A stretch of DNA of 64,000 nucleotides from Zygnema cylindricum (lineage: Eukaryota; Streptophyta; Zygnematophyceae; Zygnematales; Zygnemataceae). A program made the position numbers and the translations under genes. The notes under the pieces are model-generated. The model was not told the DNA's origin, searched no databases, and was given only the letters and a program-made list of their open reading frames with translations. Below are positions 46,893-56,984 of this stretch, piece after piece (positions within the stretch are counted from its first letter, which is position 1; each line of letters begins with the position of its first letter). The stretch spans positions 417,168 to 481,167 of the forward strand of contig JBBHKE010000303.1 of assembly GCA_037447655.1 (NCBI GenBank). Direction: 5' to 3'.

Positions 46893-46997
46893 TTAAGAGG
46901 AGGTACAAAAGAATCCTTGTGGTGGTGTTCATTGATTGTCTGTACAACAATATATGTACTTTGTTAAAATTTTATTTCTTTTACATATGAAAGTTTA

Positions 46998-47748
46998 GGG
47001 TATGTCTCCATGTGCCAAAGTAGGGGTTTTTTCTGTTTTTTTCATCTAAAACTTTGCGCCGTAACGCGTACGTTCCAACCGTAAAAAATATTCGAAAAAT
47101 AAAAATACACTTTGCGTCATTGTCGAACTTAGAATGTACTACATGTTGTTTTTTTCTAAATTTCGACTCATGACTATGTGAAGAACGCCATCTTCACATT
47201 AATCTATAAAACATATCGACGATGTGTTTTAAAACAAAGAATTTTCAAAAAGCAAATGTGAACACGTGTTGCAATTTCTAAAAAAATTCTAACGAATTTA
47301 AACGACGACGCAAACTAAAAAATTCACTAAATTTTGTCCATTTGCGTTTATCACAATGGGTAAAATTACACAATTTGTTTTGTTTTATCCGTTTTTGTCC
47401 GGTACGGATTTTTTTTTTGCACCCGTCTCAAGATTCCAATGCCATTTTACGTCGACCAAACAAGAGACGCAGAGGCAAAGAGAATCTTATTCTATCATAT
47501 AAAAACACAAGCTGGAAAGCTATACGTCTGCAATTTCACGGAAGACATGCAACGTACATAGAAGTTACAAAAAAAACGGGCTTCTGCACAGACTGTAGAC
47601 ATTGAGAGTCGTCACAAGCAGTGTCGACATGTAAAATTGTCACACCCTTAAGTAACAGTTACGTTGTTACGCCATTGAGACCAAGTTTGCCAGATCTACA
47701 CTAAAAAACATAGTAGGTTCGCTAAGTTACAAGTACCTAGAGACATTC
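46998..47748. mobile_element. Family 1 TIR element, inverted, complete but worn
   Basis: Left end GGGTATGTCTCCATG after TTA (46995-46997). Interior is the inverse of the standard copy. Right end AAGTACCTAGAGACATTC followed by TAA (47749-47751). About 751 bp. Confidence 0.78.
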
Positions 47749-47751
47749 TAA

Positions 47752-48300
47752 TTCTATGACCTCCAATGGCCCACTGAATGTCCAGCTTATATAAAGCATG
47801 CACGATAATATTTTCCCCTTTCTCTTTCAGAGAAACCAAATAAAAGCAACCCAGTCAGACAAGAGTTCTGACCAGCTTCGCCCTTGAGAAGGCCGGACTC
47901 CCTTGAGCTAGACGCAAAAGGAATTTCTAAATAAGGCATGACTCTCTGGGCCAGACGCAAAAGGAATTTCTGAATTTGCTCCCTTTAGCAGTAAGTTATG
48001 GGTGGCCAAAGATGGTTATTTATACAAAAGGTCACCTAGAGAGAGGCGCCTCAAAAACAGCTTAAGTCCCTAAGACTTCTACTCTCAACTACCTAATACT
48101 TAACCCTTGACCAATAAGAGGATTGTACAATACAAGAAGGTACAATGGCCGGTGTACTTTTTAAATGGCCATTGTACGACATCACCTTTTGGGTGACGCC
48201 CTTCAGCTTAGGAGCCATAGTTACTCCCCTCATCTTCTCCAATGACCAATGGTATGGCGCCATGTGGCATTGCCCTCAACATTTTATCTTCGTCCATTAA
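47752..48300 (-). repeat. Unit F-type LTR fragment
   Basis: Minus-strand end near 47,755 (inverse of CCATTGGAGGTCATAG). Shares CAAAAGGTCACCTAGAGAGAG and AACTACCTAATAC with the F LTR. No internal region attached; upstream half lost. Confidence 0.6.
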
Positions 48301-48368
48301 TGGGTGCGGCAAAGTTCTTAAGTATGGAGTGAAAGAGAGGCAAGGTGAGTAAGTTGTCAGAGGCACGA

Positions 48369-48720
48369 GTGTTCAAAAAGGTACTTTATTTTTATATCAT
48401 TTGTTTGACAGCCTGTGGTGTCATTTAAATCCTCATACTTGTCGTAGTCACTGTGGACTCGAAGACAGCCATGGCTGCCTTAGGCTGACAAAGAGAGAGC
48501 CAAAGGGAGCAGGAAGCACATCCCCTTGCAAAAGATAGGCACCCAGACTAGGATTTGATCTTAGGTTATACACGATGATCGCCGTACAGCATAGCCGTCT
48601 GTCTTATCCGGTAGGTTTTGATGAAGCGTTACGTACATGGGGTATTATTTATATTTAAAGATGTATCACTTGACATATTCGATTTAACGGACTATAGAAC
48701 GGAACGAACACAAATCAAAC
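48369..48720 (+). repeat. G-type LTR fragment
   Basis: Begins TGTTCAAAAAGGTACTTT and matches the G 3' LTR at 58,257 (GACAGCCTGTGGT, CCTCATACTTGTCG, CCATGGCTGCC, TTGATCTTAGG). Contains the tRNA-like module at 48,545-48,615. Ends near ACGGAACGAACAC. Confidence 0.75.
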
Positions 48721-48899
48721 ATTTGAGGGCGGGCACACATGCGCGAAGCAAGTCACTTGGGAAAAATACAACATACACGCAATAAAAAATAAAGTTCAAG
48801 GGTCTAAAGGATTATATTTTTTATTCATAGCGGCCGGACAAGAGAGGTTTATGGGAAGGGGTGTTGTACAGCAGTGGCTGCAAGGTTGTACGTCTACGA

Positions 48900-49152
48900 T
48901 GTCACGCAAAGAGAATTAACAAACTAAATCAATTTAAAAAGTACTATGTGTCTTGCGAACTTCAAAAATTTTCAAAAAATACAGTGCCGCAAGACAAGAT
49001 ATAGACGTTGAGAACCATCATGAGGAAGGTCAGCTATACAATTGTCACACTCTTAAGTAACAATGTTTAGTAAACACATAGTGACAATTTGAAATCTGGG
49101 TCAATCGGATCCTCTCTAAAAATTAAAGTAAGTTCGATAAGTTATAAGTACA
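48900..49152. mobile_element. Family 1 TIR element, inverted, split by copia element B
   Basis: Inverse-orientation motifs (ATTGTCACACTCTTAAGTAAC, AAAGTAAGTTCGATAAG) run to GTACA at 49,152. After element B the terminus resumes at 55,466 (GTACATGGGGCCAAACCC then TTA at 55,484). Confidence 0.75.
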
Positions 49153-50144
49153 TGTTGAAATAAATAAGTTCGGGTATTTTCTAGGTCTTAATAAATTAGC
49201 GGAAAAAGCATTCAGCTTGCCTTCATCTCTTCTCTCTTACCTCTATGCTTGTTGTAGTCACTGAAGGAGAGAGAGAGTGATGGAGCCATGGTTGCCTCAG
49301 CTCTATATCCAGGGTTAGAGAGTGACCTTAAGTCACTCTCTACCAAAAGGTTGAGTCCAGTAGGACTCGAACCCCCGACCGGTAGAGCGTGGCGTAGTCA
49401 TCCGCTCTATCCAGTCTGTCGTAGAAGTTCGTTAAAGAATATAGGGTATGATTCCTATTTAACAAATGTTACGTCCTATAATCCAATTAACGGAAATGTA
49501 AAATGTTACATCATAGAACATGTAAAATTCAGTGCGGACTCGATCCCGCACGAAACAAATATATCTGACATTTGTTTCGACGGATGATATTTTATTTCGG
49601 TTCTTATCCAACAGCATACGTCTTCGTCGAGATCTCAGAATGGTCACTTTGGCGTTTTGTGACGTGGCATGACCTGGAGCCACGTGGAAAGATGATATTC
49701 GGTTGCGGGAATTCTGAGGAACGTACAGACGAGTAACAAGTGGACACGCGTCCGCTTAAAAGCCTGGTCGTACATAAGCCGTACAAAAAGTACACCGGCA
49801 GTAGTACTTTTTGGTACGGTAAAGTAATCTGATTGGTTTGTACTTTAGTAGATAGAAGTTATTAGAGGGAATCAAGGCTTTGAATATTTTGTTAGGCACA
49901 CACCTCTCTCTTTGAGAGTTTTGTACAAATTGGCATTTTTACTGTCTCATAACTTATCGCCTGGTTGGGCGTTTTCAGAGATTCTTTTTCCTACGGACTC
50001 AAGGGATTCCAAGTTGCACACGGGTGCATTCAAATTATCAGCTTGTTTGCTTAAGCAGCATTGGTTGTCATTGAAAGTGGGTTAGTTAATAACTATCTAG
50101 AGGCTCCCTGAATTTTGTGATCCAATGAAGAACACAGAATTGAA
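49153..50144 (+). repeat. 5' LTR of element B
   Basis: Starts TGTTGAAATAAATAAG, ends GAACACAGAATTGAA (last CA mutated to AA). Landmarks: CTTGTTGTAGTCACTGAAG at 49,247, GAGCCATGGTTGCC near 49,283, reverse tRNA-like module 49,350-49,425, gag ATG at 50,125. Confidence 0.93.
49350..49425 (-). other. tRNA-like module inside the LTR, antisense to the element
   Basis: On the minus strand: GGATAGAGCGGATGACTACG (A-box/D-arm-like), then ACCGGTCGGGGGTTCGAGTCC, whose GGTTCGAGTCC fits the B-box consensus GGTTCRANNCC, then ACTGGACTCAACC and TTTT. The acceptor stem does not pair well, so it is tRNA-derived or an internal Pol III promoter relic, not a working tRNA gene. The same module is at 54,668-54,745 in the 3' LTR. 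Confidence 0.55.
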
Positions 50145-51876
50145 GGTTATGGGCCCACCCTCTAGGGTGCCCATCTTTAATGGATCACGGTATATCTATT
50201 GGGAAGCCATGATGATTGGGGCTTTGTGTGAAAAACAATACTGGGGTATTGTTAGTGGACAGGTGAAACGTCCACCTCAGGGAACACCACCTGGATTTGG
50301 TGGAATATGGATTTTTGGAGCAACATCCGCTGCAACAAAGGAGGCACATGACGGGGACAGCACTGTGTCCGAAAAAGGGAAAGAAAAGGAGATACCTCGC
50401 ACTCCTATTGCTTGTATTCCCACCACACCCGGAGCGGCGATCGTGAAGACTGTGGAAACTGACACTCAAATGTGGGAAGACGTCAACATGGCTGCTTAGA
50501 ACTTCATTCTGAGACACCTCACACAAGCTTTGGCAACTTCTCACCTTCACATTTACAAGGCCGAGGAGTTGTGGGTGAGTTTGATAGAGATCCATAGAGT
50601 TGGTACAGTTCAAGAGCTCCAGTTGGCAGAGCAAAAGTTGGGAAATTATACTTACAAAGAGGGAAAGATGTTAGACTATTGTAATGATCTTTCTTGTTTG
50701 TATAAAGAGATCAAAAGTGCCGGATGGACAGGTTCAATAAGGATGAAAGTTAACACTCTAATCATGAAGTTACTCGACAAATATGAGAATATAGTGTACC
50801 GAGTACAGGAAATGACCGATAGTTCATGGAAGTGGAATACAGTGGTACGCATGATTCTTGTACAGGAGAACACAATTGAGATCAGAAGAGGCGGAAAGAG
50901 CTTTCAAGCTCTAGCCGCCGGAGGGGACAGGTGGAGACTAGACCCAAAAAAACCATACAAAGGAGAAAGAGTTCAACATGGAGGACCGAGGCCCCCAAAG
51001 GGCCTATGTCATTTTTGCAAAAAGCCAGGGCACTTCATTGCGGATTGGGTAAAGCTGTCGGAGCTGAGGCTCCAAGAGAACCAGGGAGGGCGTTCTTATA
51101 AAGGGAAGAAAAAGGCACTTTTGGTCACAAAGGTGACAAGAGACATCGAGGACGGGTCCTCTAAGGAGGATGGGGAGCTTCTTTTTGACGAGAGTCTTGA
51201 CAAGAAGGAGACCCCTCGGAGACAAAAGTGTGCCCTTAGAGCAATTCGGGAAGCTCCACAAGAAGGATGGATCATCGACTCACGAGCATCCATGCATATG
51301 TGTCGTGACAAGGACCTCTTCACTAATCTAAGGAAAATCCCTAATGTAGTAATAAAGTATCGGGATGGGAGAGTTATTATTACAGATCTAGTGGGATCAG
51401 TAGACCTGAAAGTTTTAGTGGAGGGTAAAACTTATTTTGTCACTTTCTCAGATGTGTTTTATATTCCTCAGCTGAGTAAAGATTTTGTTTCTACATCTGT
51501 GTTAGATGACAAAGAGTTTAATACTTTCACTAGAAAGGGAGTCTTTACAGCCAAGTATAGGGGTGAAGTTTACTTCACTGCAGATAAGGGTAGCCAAGGA
51601 ATGTTTAGGCTTAACCTGAGTAATGAAAAGAAAAATGCTTACTATGTTGGTGTCCCAAAATTGATGATTTGGCATAAGCGGTTGGGGCATGTGCATTTTG
51701 ATATGTTGAGGGAGATGAAGAAGCTTGGTGTAGTAGAAGGCATTCAGTTCACTGATAATGAAATGGTGGATGATTGTAGTGGTTGTGCCCAAGGAAAAGC
51801 TCACAGACTTCTTTTTCCTAAAGCCGCCACATATAAGGGTGAAAAAGTACTAGATTTGATCCACACGGATATCTAG
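50125..51876 (+). pseudogene. Element B gag, protease and pre-integrase
   Basis: ATG at 50,125 inside the LTR, then VMGPPSRVPIFNGS across the PBS. TAG at 50,497. From 50,530 a 448-codon frame holds gag (LWVSLIEIHRVGTVQELQL), a CCHC-type knuckle CHFCKKPGHFIADW (last Cys is Trp), protease WIIDSRASMHM (canonical DSGAS), WHKRLGHVHFD and CSGCAQGKAHR, and the integrase start LIHTDI ending at TAG 51,874 (expected Trp). Confidence 0.92.
50145..50159 (+). other. Primer-binding site of element B
   Basis: GGTTATGGGCCCACC directly after the LTR: 15 of 15 bases complementary to the anticodon arm of plant initiator tRNA-Met as I recall it. The usual plant copia PBS (TGGTATCAGAGC, complementary to the tRNA 3' end) is absent. 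Drosophila copia uses an internal fragment of the same tRNA. Confidence 0.82.
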
Positions 51877-53016
51877 GGACCACCAAAGGTACCCTCACTT
51901 GAAGGGAAAAGATATATGTTGACAATCACTGATGACTGATCCAGGTACTCTATAGTTTATTTTTTTAAAACAAAGTCAAAAACACCAACTTACTTCAAAG
52001 AATACAAAGCCTGGAGTGAGAAGTTGAATGGAACCCCCATTAAGAGAATAAGGGGTGATAATGGGGGAGAGTATACCTCTAACCAGTTTGAGGAATACTT
52101 AAGAGATGAGGGAGTTCAACACCAAATAATTGTACCACATAATCCAGAACAAAATGAGGTAGCAAAGAGGCTAAACCTAACAGTAGGAGATAGTGTATGC
52201 AGTATGTTGGTTGACAAGAAAAAAGGAAAGAGATTTTGGGAAGAAGCCATGAACTGTGCCAACTACATTAAAAATAGAGTCCTTACATTAGCAGTCAAAG
52301 GTATGACACCTTATGAGAGATGGGTTGGAAGGAAACTAGATATCTCTCACCTTAAAGTATTTGGTAGTCAAGTTTACAGTCTAGATACGGATAAAAAAAA
52401 TTGGAAACTTGATGCTAAGGGAAAACCCGGATATTTTGTGGGATATAATGAGGATGTTAAGGGATACAGAGTCTATGACTTAGCAAAGCAAGATATCATT
52501 CTGGTACAACACGTAGTTGTTATGGATGAAGGAAAGTCAATTGACCCCTTCAAATATACTAAGAAGATAAGAATCAGGTTTAAGTTCGAGAATGAGGAGA
52601 ACTTTGTTTTTCCCGAAAAGGACATGAGTGAGACCGTGATTGCAAATTCAGGGGAGATCCAAGATAAAAGAGAGCTACCAGATACCCTACATATTCCCAT
52701 GGACTTCGACGAGACAGAAGAGGAGGAACCGGAACCATCTTCCATGGATAGGGGAGCTAATGAGACACTAAGGAAAAACCCAAGACTTCCCTCTATTCCA
52801 GCTTCAGAATTTGAAGGGGGGAGAAGAAGCAGCAAAAGGTTACAAGAGAAAAAAGTTGCTCATAAGGTAACCAAGCTATCTCATCCTGATGAGCCTCAGT
52901 CATACTTAGAGGCAGTGAAGAGTCCAAAAAAGGACAGATGGATAAGGGCCATAAATGATGAGATGGCTTCCATCATGGAAGCAAACACTTGGGAACTAGC
53001 GGATTGCCCTCCATAA
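51877..53016 (+). pseudogene. Element B integrase and linker
   Basis: GPPKVPS, TGA at 51,937, then RIRGDNGGEYTSNQF (second catalytic Asp), NPEQNEVAKRLN (third acid), TPYERWVGRKLD, HLKVFGSQVYSLD and GYNEDVKGYRVYDL. An acidic linker (FDETEEEEPEPSS) leads to ASEFEGGRRSSKR and EANTWELADCPP at the start of RT. A frameshift at about 53,015 separates it from the RT frame. Confidence 0.92.
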
Positions 53017-54458
53017 AACTTATTGGGTGTAAATGGGTCTTTAAACTAAAACTAAACCCTCATAATACCATCGAAAGATATAAGGCTCGTTTGGTGGCAA
53101 AGGGGTTCACCCAAAAGGAGGGGATTGACTATAAGGAGACATTTGCCCCAGTTGTTCGTTTCCCATCATTAAGGATTCTCCTCAGTCTAGCTGCAGCGGA
53201 AAACATGGAAATACATCAGATGGACATTAAGACCGCCTTCTTTTATGGTGAGTTAGAGGAAGAAATCTTCATGAGGCAACCGGAGGGGTTTGTGGAGAAT
53301 GGGGAAGAGAGTAAAGTCTGCAGACTCATAAAATCCTTATATGGACTTAAGCAGGCTCCCGGACAGTGGAATAAGAAATTAGATGAGTTTCTTACTGGTC
53401 TAGGATATATCAGGATCATCTCTGACCATTCTATCTATATGTTTGAAGATGAGAATGGTGTAATCTTTATTGCAATTTATGTGTATGATCTGTTGGTGTT
53501 AAGTAAGTCTTTCGAAAATATCAATAAGTTGAAAAAGGATCTTAGAAGCAGATTTGACATGAAAGATTTAGGGGAGGCAAGATATATTTTGGGAATTCAA
53601 ATGGAAAGAGATAGAGGGAAGAGGATCATAAGACTCACTAAGAAAAAAACAATAGGAAATATGCTTGAGAAATTTCAAAGGGAGAAAGCTAACAGTTGTA
53701 CCACTCCCATGGACTTGAAGAAAGTAAGTGATGGGAGTGTAGAAAGAGGAGTGATAATCTTAGATGATCAGATGAGTCTAGAGGAGAGAGAGTTTATGAA
53801 GTCTATTCCTTACAGACAGGTCGTTGGAAGTTTGATCTACTTTATAAACTGTACTAGGCCGGACATAGCGGCAGCAGTAGGAGTCCTTAGTAGAAGTCTT
53901 AACGATCCTAGAAAGAGAGAATGGGAGGCAGCCAAGAGAGTCATGAGATATCTGGTTGGAACCAGAGAATTAAGGTTGCATTTGGGAGGGGAGCACACTG
54001 ATATCACCACTTAGAGTGATGCTAATTATGGGGATGCACTTATGAGAAGATGCACTTCTGGATATGTTTTGTATGTGGGGGAGGGTGCTTGCTGTTGGAG
54101 CAGTAAGCAACAAAAGGTGGTTGCTCAGTCTACTATGGAGGCTGTTGAAAAAGAACAAATGTGGGTGAAGTAATTGTTGCAAGAACTGGGATATATGAAG
54201 AAGGGAGTGCATGAAGTCTTTTGCGATAATCAAGCTGCAATTGCAATTGCAGCCAATCCAAAACAACATTTCAAAGCAAAACATATGAACATAAGATTAA
54301 ACTTTGTGCGGGAAAACGTTCAAAAGAAAATTTTAAATCTTGTGTATAGACCTGATGAAGAAATGGTGGCTGACATGATGACCAAACCTTTGCCCTCTCC
54401 TAAATTAAAATACTGTCGGGAAAAATGCGGGTTGAAAGAAAAATTAAAATTAGACTAG
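53017..54458 (+). pseudogene. Element B reverse transcriptase and RNase H
   Basis: RT motifs KLIGCKWVFKLKLNP, RYKARLVAKGFTQKEG, HQMDIKTAFFYGELEEE, SLYGLKQAPGQW; the YVDD box reads YVYD, so one catalytic Asp is lost. Thumb region: LGEARYILGIQMERD, RPDIAAAVGVLSRS. RNase H: TAG at 54,012 before SDANYGDALMRR, TAA at 54,171, then FCDNQAAIAIAANP and MVADMMTKPLPSPK near the natural end at 54,458. Inactive. Confidence 0.93.
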
Positions 54459-54471
54459 AAAATAAGGGGAG
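54459..54471 (+). other. Polypurine tract of element B
   Basis: AAAATAAGGGGAG immediately before the 3' LTR, overlapping the end of pol. The same tract precedes LTRs of units C and E (inverse CTCCCCTTATTTTC) and of G (58,243-58,256). Confidence 0.85.
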
Positions 54472-55465
54472 TGTTGAAATAAATAGGTTCGAGTATTTTG
54501 TAGGTCTTAATAAATTAGCGGAAAAAGCATGCAGCTTGCCTTCATCTCTTCTCTCTTACCCCTATGCTTGTTGTAGTCACTGAAGGAGAGAGAGAGTGAT
54601 GGAGCCATGGCTGCCTTAGCTCTATATCCAGGGTAAGAGAGTGACCTTAAGTCACTCTCTACCAAAAGGTTGAGCCCAGTAGGACTCGAACCCCCGACCG
54701 GTAGAGCGTGGCGTAGTCGTCCGCTCTTTCCAGTCTGTCGTAGAAGTTCGTTAAAGAATATAGGGTATGATTCCTATTTAACAAATGTTACGTCCTATAA
54801 TCCGATTAACGGAAATGTAAAATGTTACATCATAGAACATGTAAAATTCAGTGCGGACTGGATCCGGCACGAAACAAATATATATCTGACATTTGTTTCA
54901 ACGGACGATATTTTATGTCGGTTCGTATCCAACAGCATATGTCTTCGCCGAGATCGCGGAATGGTCACTTTGGCATTTTGTGACGTGGTATGACCTGGAG
55001 CCACATGGAAAGAAGATATTCGGTCGCGGGAATTCCGAGGAACGTACATACGAGTAACAAGTGGACACGCGTCCGCTTAAAATCCTTTTCGTACATAGGC
55101 CGTACAAAAGGTACACCGGCAGTAGTACTTTTTGGTACGGTACATTAATATGATTGGTTCGTACTTCAGTAGATAGAAGTTATTAGAGGGAATCAAGACT
55201 TTGAATATTTTGGTAGGAAGTCACCTCTCTCTTTGAGAGTTTTATACAAATTGGCATTTTTACTGCCTCATAACTTATCGCCTGGTTGGGCGTTTTCAGA
55301 GATTCTTTTTCCTATGGACTCAGCGGAGTCTAGGCTGCACAGGGGTGCATTCAGATTATCAGCTTGTTTGCTTAAGCAACATTGGTTGTCATTGAAAGTG
55401 GGTTAGATAATAACTATCTATAGGCTTCTTGAATTCTATGATATAATGGAGGACACAAAATTGCA
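54472..55465 (+). repeat. 3' LTR of element B
   Basis: 994 bp, TGTTGAAATAAATAGG ... ATGGAGGACACAAAATTGCA. Retains the terminal CA lost from the 5' copy and also carries the gag ATG, the tRNA-like module (54,668-54,745) and the CCATGGCTGCC block (54,604). Confidence 0.93.
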
Positions 55466-55486
55466 GTACATGGGGCCAAACCCTTA

Positions 55487-56191
55487 CTTTTTATTCTAGT
55501 GCAGATTCTATGTAAACTGTTTTCAAGTGTCCCAATGTGTTAAAATGAAATTGTAACATATGTCTTTGATGGTTGTCTACAATCTATGTTGTCGCACGTC
55601 AATTTTGGTAATCGCTAAAAACGTCTCATGTCTTTCTATGACATTGTAGACGTACCGCCCTCCTACTTGTGCCATTCATGGTTGAACAAAAATGCAGTTT
55701 TCCTTTGCGTCTCTTGTCTCATCGACGTTAAATGGCGATGCAATCTAGATACCCTTGAGAAAAAAAATCCTATCGGAAGCAAAGGGACAAAACAAAAAAA
55801 ACCTCGTACATTTCCTTGTCGTACCAAACTCAAATGTACAATACAAAACATATCATGTACTTTTCCCCGTCATTTGAAATCGTCTAAAAATTTTGAATCA
55901 TTTTGACACATGCAATGTTGTTTTACTATTAAAGGTTAGGCGATAATTTACTTCAAAATAGATCGCCGATGTGTTTTGAAATAAAATTTGAAGATGACTT
56001 TTTTTTACGTAGTTGTGAGTAGAAAAACACAAGACGACAACATGTAGTTGATTTTAAGTTTGACGATGACGCAAAATGTACTTCTACTTTCTAAGATTTG
56101 TTTGTACTGTTGTAACTTAACTGGTACTTTGCTAATTTTTAGAGGAAAACCACAGAAAAAAATTCTTAGTTTTACACATTGGGACATAGCT
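55487..56191. mobile_element. Family 1 TIR element lacking its left end
   Basis: From ACTTTTTATTCTAGTGCAG onward it follows the family (TTTTCAAGTGTCCC, TTGTCTACAATCTATG) to ACACATTGGGACATAGC. The left ~40 bp are missing where the inverted copy adjoins at TTA 55,484-55,486, suggesting an insertion at this TTA. Confidence 0.7.
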
Positions 56192-56194
56192 TAA

Positions 56195-56968
56195 GGGTAC
56201 GCCCCCATGTAGTTGTAACTTAGCGAACGTACTTTGTGTTTTAGCGTAGAGTCCGTGGACTCGGATTGAAGGTGTCCCTATGTGTAACAATGATATTGTT
56301 ACTTAAGGGTGTGACGATTCTAAACGTTGACGATTACTATGACAAATGTCAGCATATACAACTTGTGATGATGTATTGTATTTTTCAGAATATTTTGAAG
56401 CATCGCAAGACACGTCCTATTCTTAAAACGATTCGGAATGTGGCATGTCATTGCGTAACATCTTAAACGTACAGCATTGCAAACGTGGTTTTACGTCATG
56501 CCATTGCGTAAACCTTTCATGATTGGCCGCCATGACTTCACGTATATTTCACCTTCGCATTTTTTTCACGTTTACAAGAAATGACATTTGAGCGTTCAGA
56601 CAATTGCAAAAGAAAATCCTACAAGATGTAAGTTGACAAAAACAAACAACCTTGTACTTTATTTTGTTGTTAAACACTCATGAAAACGTTCAAAAGTGGG
56701 AATATGTTTCCTTATTTGTTGAAGCAGGCTTAATTTATTAAAAACACATCGCCGATGTGTTTTATGATAAGTTTGAAGATGACGTGAGAACGGGTCGAAA
56801 AAAACAAAAAACGACAATTTTTCGTACTTACTACGTTCCATGGTCACTCAAATTGTATTATACAATTTTGCGATTTCTTCAGACGGTTCGAACTATAACA
56901 ATACGCCGCTAACTTTTACCAAAAAATGAAAAAAAAAAACACGTACTTAGCCACATAGGGCCGTACTC
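56195..56968. mobile_element. Family 1 TIR element
   Basis: Left end GGGTACGCCCCCATGTAG after TAA (56192-56194). Right end CACATAGGGCCGTACTC followed by TAA (56969-56971). Standard family order inside; about 774 bp. Confidence 0.8.
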
Positions 56969-56984
56969 TAACGGTATATCTATT

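Larger units (their letters stand above)
49153..55465 (+). mobile_element. Copia LTR retrotransposon B, structurally complete
   Basis: 6,313 bp with LTRs 49,153-50,144 (992 bp) and 54,472-55,465 (994 bp), PBS, polypurine tract, full gag-pol order (gag, protease, integrase, RT, RNase H, hence Ty1/copia) and a perfect 5-bp duplication GTACA (49148-49152, 55466-55470). Coding is broken by several stops and at least one frameshift, so it is inactive but young enough that the LTRs still look alike. Confidence 0.95.

Noticed and set aside
49350-49425. Functional tRNA gene in the LTR
   Set aside because: T-arm and acceptor stem mispair; repeated in every LTR with changes, so not a working tRNA.
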